Positions 1 through 4,758 of a DNA stretch of 5,474 nucleotides are shown here, piece by piece. Below the pieces are notes generated by a model. The model made no database searches and was not told the origin of the DNA. It saw nothing but the letters and a program-made list of their open reading frames with translations. The translations under genes and the position numbers were made by a program. The stretch is taken from positions 1-5,474 of the forward strand of contig VGSX01000245.1 in NCBI GenBank assembly GCA_016874895.1. Direction: 5' to 3'. The stretch is from Deltaproteobacteria bacterium. GTDB taxonomy: Bacteria; Desulfobacterota; Desulfobaccia; Desulfobaccales; Desulfobaccaceae. The number at the start of each line of letters is the position of its first letter. Within the stretch, counting starts at the first letter, position 1.

Positions 1-1037
1 CCCCCCAACCCGCTGCGGGGACCGAGACTGAACCAGTGCACCAGCAGCAGCAGTCCCAGAAAAATACGGATCGGCCCGTCCAGGGGTGATGGGTTTCCTT
101 TTCTTCGGCTTTCCACCGCAATAGCGGTGGCCGCCACCAAAATCAGGCCGAGGTAAAATCCCCCGTCCTCGACGGTGAAGTTGGGCGGCATGCCTTGGAG
201 AAAAAGCCCCCCCCGGTCGAACCAAGAAAGCGGAGCCTTAATGGAGAAGCTGGCCTGCCAGCCCTGCAGCGGGTCGGTGCTAAATAGGGTCATTCGACCG
301 GCCTCCCGCAGACCCGATAGCTGCGGGAGGACTCCGAGCACCAACCAGATGCCTGCGGCCATGAGGCAGCCTTTCAGCAGCGGGGCGCCTTTGGAGGGGT
401 ATTGGAAATGCAGCCAGATGGCCAAGCCGAGGGCCACGGGCCCAAAAACGGCGGCGATTTTATTGAAGGTCAGACTCATCGCCGCCACTGCCATGCCGAG
501 GATCAGCATTCCCCTGCCCGAGTTTCGCGTGGCGATCTCCAGCAGCGCCCAGCCAATCAAGGGTGGATAGGGCATGCAAAACACCACCGGCATGTGCTCG
601 TTGCCGGCTAGCCTTAAGGCCGCCTGGGGGCCAAGGGCGTAAAGAAAGGCCCCGATCCAACCCGCTCGGTTGTCCCCGGTTAGCTTTTTGAGAAAGGCCG
701 CCATAAAAATTCCGGAGACCAAAAGAGCGGCGAAGCCCATGAGCTTCCCGCCCACGACCGGATCCCCGGTGATTCCCGCCAGCCACATCCAGAACATGGT
801 CAGCGCCGTTCCTGCTAAAGGTGCCGTGGGGGCTCCGCCTAAATAGTTCGGCGACCACCACGCAAATCCTTTGTTTTCCCAGATCAAATTCGCCAGATCC
901 TGCGATTTGGCATAGTTCGCCAACAGCTCCTGGTTCGACGGCCCGGCGTAGATCCATGCTAAACATAATGAGCCAAGCAAAATAAAGAACATGGCCTTCT
1001 CAATGTAATTTGTCCTGTCGCGAAACCTTTTATCCAT
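1..1037 (-). CDS. Polytopic membrane protein, YfhO/GT-C-like (C-terminus beyond window)
   Basis: The frame is open from an ATG at 1037 to the left edge (345 codons, no stop), so the C-terminus is missing. The product is strongly hydrophobic, with membrane segments near residues 14-31, 76-90, 97-116, 124-140, 153-168, 176-208, 222-240, 293-308 and 323-337. A basic N-terminus (MDKRFRDR) precedes the first one. Visible motifs are WWSPNYLGGAPTAP (60-73), GAFLYALGPQAALRLAGNEHMP (split around 129-150, with His148) and a loop rich in Pro and aromatic residues at 254-292. This layout resembles YfhO and related GT-C-type membrane proteins that act on lipid-linked sugars, but no catalytic residue can be assigned. 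Start choice is uncertain. An in-frame ATG at 1046 has a stop two codons upstream and no Shine-Dalgarno. An internal ATG at 992 follows GAGAAGG and would leave a normal 69-base intergenic gap. The gene is clearly richer in GC than its divergent neighbour. Confidence 0.75.
   Translation of the reverse strand, partial: MDKRFRDRTNYIEKAMFFILLGSLCLAWIYAGPSNQELLANYAKSQDLANLIWENKGFAWWSPNYLGGAPTAPLAGTALTMFWMWLAGITGDPVVGGKLMGFAALLVSGIFMAAFLKKLTGDNRAGWIGAFLYALGPQAALRLAGNEHMPVVFCMPYPPLIGWALLEIATRNSGRGMLILGMAVAAMSLTFNKIAAVFGPVALGLAIWLHFQYPSKGAPLLKGCLMAAGIWLVLGVLPQLSGLREAGRMTLFSTDPLQGWQASFSIKAPLSWFDRGGLFLQGMPPNFTVEDGGFYLGLILVAATAIAVESRRKGNPSPLDGPIRIFLGLLLLVHWFSLGPRSGLG
113..130. repeat. Intragenic 7-bp inverted repeat
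   Basis: CCACCGC (113-119) and GCGGTGG (124-130) are perfect complements around AATA, in the same membrane-protein gene as the 302-330 repeat. No T-run follows on either strand. It is probably incidental. Confidence 0.3.
302..330. repeat. Intragenic 10-bp inverted repeat
   Basis: CCTCCCGCAG (302-311) and CTGCGGGAGG (321-330) are perfect complements around a nine-base spacer. They lie inside the minus-strand membrane-protein gene. Neither strand has a T-run after it, so this is not an intrinsic terminator. A role in mRNA structure is possible, but chance in GC-rich coding DNA is also plausible. Confidence 0.4.
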
Positions 1038-1061
1038 AAACCACATAAGCTATAAACAAGG
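1028..1061 (+). promoter_or_regulatory. Possible promoter for the plus-strand operon
   Basis: TATAAA at 1051-1056 fits a -10 box and would place transcription start at about 1062-1063, on or next to the ATG at 1062. That implies a leaderless or nearly leaderless message. The -35 position (about 1028-1033, TTTTAT) is poor. An alternative pair is TTGTCC at 1010-1015 with TATCCAT near 1031. No Shine-Dalgarno with proper spacing precedes 1062, because the only purine run (AAGG, 1058-1061) touches the ATG. The assignment is weak, but some promoter has to lie in or beside this gap. Confidence 0.25.
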
Positions 1062-2417
1062 ATGCCCAAGAACAAGGCATCTTCGAATTTTCAAGCTGTT
1101 TCTTCTAAAGAAGCATCTGATTCAGTTGGGTTGAATTGCCTTTGGATCGCCGCATGCTGCCTCGGTCTTGCCATTTTTTTGGGGGACGGCATGGGTTCCC
1201 TCCCGGCCAAGCTTATGGTTTGTCTCGCCACATTTTTTGCGGCGCTTGCCCCATGGCACTCCATCTACTTGGGTTACCGATCGACTCTGCGAATCATTCT
1301 TCTGATTCTTTTATTGGCTGTCTTTGCTCTTCCGATTACACGAATCCCTGGATATTATTTACAAGCTTCTTTCCAATCAGAACTTACCATTTGGCTGGGC
1401 TTGAGATCATTCGCTGCGGTTGCCGGTATCGCCTGCTGGTTTTTTGCAGGCCGACTAGCCAAAGCCCTATTTACCGTCTGTTGCCTCTTAATGTTTTTTG
1501 CAGGATACTGGACTCTTCGTGCCTCGCCTCAGCCCGCCATTGATGTATTTTTTTTCTTCAAGACCTCCATCACTCAGTTATGGGAAGGCCATAACCCTTA
1601 TGCCTTGTTCATGCCCAACATTTACGGCCCAGGGACCAGTCTTTATGCCCAAGAGCTGATTCAAGGCGAAACACTCCGGTTTGGCTTTCCTTACCCCTTG
1701 GGAAGCCTGGTGGGACCAGCCCTAGCCGACATTCTTTTGGGTGATTACCGTTTAGGTGTTTTGTTTGCCTATGTGGTGGCTGCCGCCTGGTTGGGCTTTC
1801 AGGGAACCATAGATCGCAGGATTGCTTTACTGGCACTGTTTTTTCCCCGTTTAGAATTCATTTTCGAGCAAGGCTGGTCGGACGCGTGGAGCGGGGCTCT
1901 CTTACTATGCGCAGCCGTTTTCGCCCGAAACGCTGCAGGCATTGGGGCAGGTATTTCTACGGGTTTATGGATTGCTTCTAAGCAATATTTAATCCCTTTC
2001 GTCCTTCCTTGGATTGTTGATTTAAAAAAACAAAAGCTTCATTCCATAGCCTGTCTGGTTGTGGTGGTGGTTTTATACGTTCTGCCGCTAGGGTTGCAGC
2101 CCGGGGCTTATCTTTGGTCGGTGTTTGGGCTGCAATTCATCCAGCCCTTAAGGCCTGACAGCCTTAGCTTTTTCTTCGGTCCAACTTACCTGCTGATTTT
2201 CGGAATAAGCTTTTGGCTGCTAGGATTTATTCCAAGATGCCGAGGCCTTCTGGCCACCCCAAGGCTTTCCCCTCAAGCATCTATGAGTCTTTTACACTGG
2301 CTTCTATGGGGTTTCTTTATTTTTAATAAACAGGCTTTCGCAAATTATTTCTTTACCCTTTATGTCCTCACACTTTGGGTTAGTGGAAATTACCTAGGTC
2401 GGAGAGTTTCCCCATAA
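1062..2417 (+). CDS. Polytopic membrane GT-C-like glycosyltransferase candidate
   Basis: This is a 451-residue integral membrane protein with roughly 11-14 hydrophobic segments, for example near residues 24-42, 50-66, 76-93, 109-130, 134-152, 211-228, 231-247, 277-292, 296-318, 328-345, 368-390, 408-421 and 427-442. After the fifth segment comes an acidic and aromatic stretch, AIDVFFFFKTSITQLWEGHNPY (split, 159-180). It resembles the 'D...GxNPY' loop of GT87/DUF2029-type and other GT-C transferases that use polyprenyl-phosphate sugars. Other family-like motifs are ASKQYLIPFVLPW (305-317), QPLRPDSLSF (361-370) and NKQAFANYF (422-430). The likely role is transfer of a sugar from a lipid carrier at the outer face of the inner membrane; donor and acceptor are unknown. 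The start at 1062 is the first ATG of the frame, and the next Met (residue 44) would lose the first membrane segment. The gene overlaps gene 3 by four bases, so the two should be co-transcribed. A transporter-like role is less likely. Confidence 0.8.
   Translation: MPKNKASSNFQAVSSKEASDSVGLNCLWIAACCLGLAIFLGDGMGSLPAKLMVCLATFFAALAPWHSIYLGYRSTLRIILLILLLAVFALPITRIPGYYLQASFQSELTIWLGLRSFAAVAGIACWFFAGRLAKALFTVCCLLMFFAGYWTLRASPQPAIDVFFFFKTSITQLWEGHNPYALFMPNIYGPGTSLYAQELIQGETLRFGFPYPLGSLVGPALADILLGDYRLGVLFAYVVAAAWLGFQGTIDRRIALLALFFPRLEFIFEQGWSDAWSGALLLCAAVFARNAAGIGAGISTGLWIASKQYLIPFVLPWIVDLKKQKLHSIACLVVVVVLYVLPLGLQPGAYLWSVFGLQFIQPLRPDSLSFFFGPTYLLIFGISFWLLGFIPRCRGLLATPRLSPQASMSLLHWLLWGFFIFNKQAFANYFFTLYVLTLWVSGNYLGRRVSP
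2401..2406 (+). promoter_or_regulatory. Shine-Dalgarno sequence that decides the start of the GT2-methyltransferase gene
   Basis: GGAGAG lies inside the last codons of the upstream membrane-protein gene. It is seven bases before the ATA at 2414, which is ideal spacing, but 25 bases before the first conventional start (GTG at 2432), which is too far. This is the main sequence evidence that translation starts at 2414. Confidence 0.65.
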
Positions 2418-3880
2418 AAACGCTCATCCTAGTGGTGGCTTACGAAGCCGAACGTCACATTGAATCGGTCCTAAATAGGATCCCTTGGTCAACCCTGCCC
2501 GGAAGTGGCGAGGTTCTCGTAATGGATGATGCTTCTAAGGACCAAACCTCAGCTCTCGCCGCCGCCTGGCGAGGTTCACCCGCGGCATGGCCGGTCCGAG
2601 TTCTTAAAAATCCGAGAAATTTAGGTTACGGGGGAAATCAAAAACTAGGTTATCGCTACGCAGTTCAAAACAACTTCGACCAGGTCGTTTTGCTGCATGG
2701 GGACGGTCAGTACGCTCCTGAGCTGATTCCAGCCATGCTTGAACCCTTGATAGCCGGCAAGGGCTCCGCCGTCTTTGGATCACGAATGCTCAACAAACGC
2801 GCGGCACTTCGGGGAGGTATGCCTTTTTACAAATGGATTGCGAATCAGCTGGTTACCGGCATGGAAAACAAAATCCTTGGCACTACCTTGAGTGAATTTC
2901 ACACAGGATACCGTGCCTATCGTTGCAATCTTCTACGCAGAATCCCTTTTGAACTAAATACAAACGGGTTTCATTTTGACACGGAAATCATTATTCAGAT
3001 CGTACGGGCGAAAGAAGTCATTTGCGAAATTCCGATTCCTACTTTTTATGGAGACGAGGTTTGTCGGGTTAACGGCTGGAGATACTGTTGGGGGTGCCTC
3101 CGGAGCTGCCTGGAGGCATGGTGCACTGACGCAGGAATTTTTTACGCCCGCCGCTTTGATGTCGGATCGAGCGGGGAAAGCCGTTATGTCTCCAAACTCC
3201 ATTTACCAGGCTCCTCACATGCCGAAGCCTTCGCTCATATTCCACCAGAATCAAAAGTTTTGGACCTAGGTGGTGGAAACGGATGGGTGGGGACGGCTCT
3301 AGTCAGGGACAAGCGCTGTGAAGTAGAGATCCTGGACGAAATGATAACTTCCCCTGCTCTCCTCGGACTTACATTCCGAACGCACGATTTGAACAGACCC
3401 CTTCCTTCAGTCGGTAAAACCGATGTGGTGATGTTGCTGGACGTCTTGGAACACCTGGATAGACGAAGGCAAAGAGAACTTCTAGGCGAGATCCGCTCAG
3501 CACTACCCTCACTACCCTTGCTGATTATAAGTGTCCCCAATACTTCTTTTTTACCTTTGCGAATAATTTTTTTCTTCAATGGACGTCTAAATTATGGCCG
3601 TCGCGGCATTTTGGATGAAACCCACCGTTTCCTGTTTTCCCGCCACTCCCTAAAAGAACTGATGGGAGATTCGATGTTTTCCATTAAAAGGTTAATTGGA
3701 CTTCCACCTCCGGTCGGGCTTTTAGGCCTTCCCGGGCCGATTTCTTGTTTCTCAAGCTGGGCTCTTGGAGCGTTAGCAAACCTATTTCCAGGGCTTTTTG
3801 CCTACCAATGGTTTTGCCTCGCCCAACCAATCCCGACTGCTGATGCGCTGCTCGCTAAGACGAAAAAGGTTTCCAGCTAA
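2414..3880 (+). CDS. Bifunctional family 2 glycosyltransferase / SAM-dependent methyltransferase
   Basis: From the proposed ATA start the product has 488 residues (482 from GTG 2432; numbers below count from that GTG). Residues 1-230 form a GT2 domain of the dolichol-phosphate mannosyl/glucosyltransferase-like type. Its parts are the first strand KTLILVVAYEAERH, VMDDASKDQTS (30-40), LLHGDGQYAPE (87-97, metal/nucleotide-sugar site), VFGSRML (114-120), EFHTGYRAYR (155-164) and NGFHFDTEIIIQ (178-189). Residues about 258-420 form a class I methyltransferase: VLDLGGGNGWVG (276-287, SAM-binding motif I), DVVMLLDVLEHL (331-342), IISVPN (365-370), then NYGRRGILDETHRFLFSRHSL (387-407). The same GT2-methyltransferase architecture is known in bacterial polysaccharide loci. 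The GT2 part probably loads a sugar onto a polyprenyl phosphate or glycan, and the methyltransferase acceptor is unknown. Residues 421-465 are hydrophobic and may touch the membrane. No ATG, GTG or TTG exists between the upstream in-frame stop (2381) and 2432. The GTG would delete the first strand of the Rossmann-like fold. Confidence 0.9.
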   Translation: MKTLILVVAYEAERHIESVLNRIPWSTLPGSGEVLVMDDASKDQTSALAAAWRGSPAAWPVRVLKNPRNLGYGGNQKLGYRYAVQNNFDQVVLLHGDGQYAPELIPAMLEPLIAGKGSAVFGSRMLNKRAALRGGMPFYKWIANQLVTGMENKILGTTLSEFHTGYRAYRCNLLRRIPFELNTNGFHFDTEIIIQIVRAKEVICEIPIPTFYGDEVCRVNGWRYCWGCLRSCLEAWCTDAGIFYARRFDVGSSGESRYVSKLHLPGSSHAEAFAHIPPESKVLDLGGGNGWVGTALVRDKRCEVEILDEMITSPALLGLTFRTHDLNRPLPSVGKTDVVMLLDVLEHLDRRRQRELLGEIRSALPSLPLLIISVPNTSFLPLRIIFFFNGRLNYGRRGILDETHRFLFSRHSLKELMGDSMFSIKRLIGLPPPVGLLGLPGPISCFSSWALGALANLFPGLFAYQWFCLAQPIPTADALLAKTKKVSS

Positions 3881-4758
3881 ACACCTCTGGCCATGATTTT
3901 CACTGCATCCTCCAAGGCCACCTGAATATCCCGCATGGGAAATCCCATGCGGGATATTTTTGAAGAGTCCAAAACACAAGACGATCTTGGGGCGCGCATG
4001 GCAGCCGCGATCTCCTCTTTAGACGAAAAAAAGAGGGGGGGCTCCTTACGGATACCGTGCTGATAAAGTAATTCCGCAATATGGGAGCTAGAAACTGCTC
4101 CAGGATTGGTCATGTTGTAAATTCCTTGAGGAACTCGCGCCAACAGCATTCGCATGGAAATGGAAATCATTTCTTTGAGGTCGGTAAGACTGTTTCGGGC
4201 CTCAAGAATTTTGGGATAGCATGCTAATTTGGCAAGAAGGTTGCGATTCTCCCTGTCGGTGGAAAATGGCATGCGAAGCCTCCAAATCGAAACACCGGGA
4301 AGGCCGCCTATTCGCTTCTCCATTTCTGCCTTTGTGCCGCTGTAAAAACTACAGGGCGGATGATCAAACGAGAAATTAGGCTTATCTTCCTCTCTGAATC
4401 CTTGGTCAGAGTCCACGCCGGAAGGAGAACCCCTGTAAATACAACCTGAACCGATTTGAAAAAGAGAGATTTTTTCATCCGCGGCAACCCGAGCTACGAT
4501 TTCAGGCAAAAGGACATTCATTTGAAAACAAATCTCTTTTTGATCCTCGCAAGCATCGACGTTTGGTTTTCCTGTAAAACCGGCACAATTCAGGATTGCA
4601 TTAATTTTTTCATTGCGAATGAAGTTCCGCAAAACTGTCGGATCGTGATAAGCAACCTGATTCCGTTGAACTGGAACTAGGTTCAAACCCGGCGGAACCG
4701 GAGCCCTCAAATAGGCTTGCCCTAGGTATCCTGAAGAACCCAACAAAGCTATCTTCAC
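3877..4758 (-). CDS. RmlD/NRS-ER-like nucleotide-sugar 4-keto reductase (SDR superfamily)
   Basis: The product has 293 residues, about the usual length of the family. It starts with the NAD(P)-binding strand VKIALLGSSGYLGQ, whose GxxGxxG has glycines at 7, 10 and 13. LNCAGFTGKPNVDACED (56-72) and GSGCIYRG (103-110) follow. The catalytic YxxxK pair is Tyr139/Lys143 in FYSGTKAEME. The sections GFREEDKPNFSF (120-131), WRLRMPFSTDRENRN (159-173), YPKILEARNSLTDL (181-194) and GIYNMTNPG (212-220) are strikingly like plant and viral NRS/ER proteins. Those act as bifunctional 3,5-epimerase/4-keto reductases completing UDP-L-rhamnose; RmlD does only the reduction of dTDP-4-dehydrorhamnose. The likely job is therefore reduction of a 4-keto-6-deoxy nucleotide sugar in the cytoplasm; which nucleotide is used is unknown. 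The start is GTG 4758, which overlaps the upstream aminotransferase stop as GTGA (translational coupling) and sits at the first strand. An ATG at 4791 is in frame but adds residues the fold does not need. The stop overlaps the convergent gene. Confidence 0.85.
   Translation of the reverse strand: MKIALLGSSGYLGQAYLRAPVPPGLNLVPVQRNQVAYHDPTVLRNFIRNEKINAILNCAGFTGKPNVDACEDQKEICFQMNVLLPEIVARVAADEKISLFQIGSGCIYRGSPSGVDSDQGFREEDKPNFSFDHPPCSFYSGTKAEMEKRIGGLPGVSIWRLRMPFSTDRENRNLLAKLACYPKILEARNSLTDLKEMISISMRMLLARVPQGIYNMTNPGAVSSSHIAELLYQHGIRKEPPLFFSSKEEIAAAMRAPRSSCVLDSSKISRMGFPMRDIQVALEDAVKIMARGV
3925..3961 (+). terminator. Rho-independent terminator for the plus-strand operon, inside the convergent gene
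   Basis: This is a perfect inverted repeat. The left arm AATATCCCGCATGGGA (3925-3940) and the right arm TCCCATGCGGGATATT (3943-3958) are separated by AA. As RNA this gives a stem of about 15 base pairs with an AAAU tetraloop, ending in a run of five T at 3957-3961. It starts 45 bases after the stop of the GT2-methyltransferase gene, the usual place for an intrinsic terminator. On the minus strand the palindrome is followed by CAGG instead of a T-run, so termination should be directional and spare the reductase transcript. It lies wholly within the reductase coding sequence (codons 267-278). Confidence 0.65.

Noticed and set aside
460..966. Open frame of 168 codons on the minus strand
   Set aside because: It is out of frame with the hydrophobic membrane protein that runs open through the whole 1-1037 region. 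Its translation is rich in Arg, Gly and His with no recognisable fold, typical of a shadow frame in GC-rich DNA.
1548..1555. Runs of eight T here, eight C at 207-214 and seven T at 1174-1180 and 3567-3573 as possible phase-variation tracts
   Set aside because: All are within intact frames that encode plausible hydrophobic or glycine residues, and none sits near a start codon. Tracts of this length are common in such genes, and no off-frame signature is visible.
2432..2434. GTG as the start of the GT2-methyltransferase gene
   Set aside because: It would remove the first strand of the fold and has no Shine-Dalgarno at usable distance, whereas the ATA at 2414 has one at seven bases. It is kept only as the fallback start.
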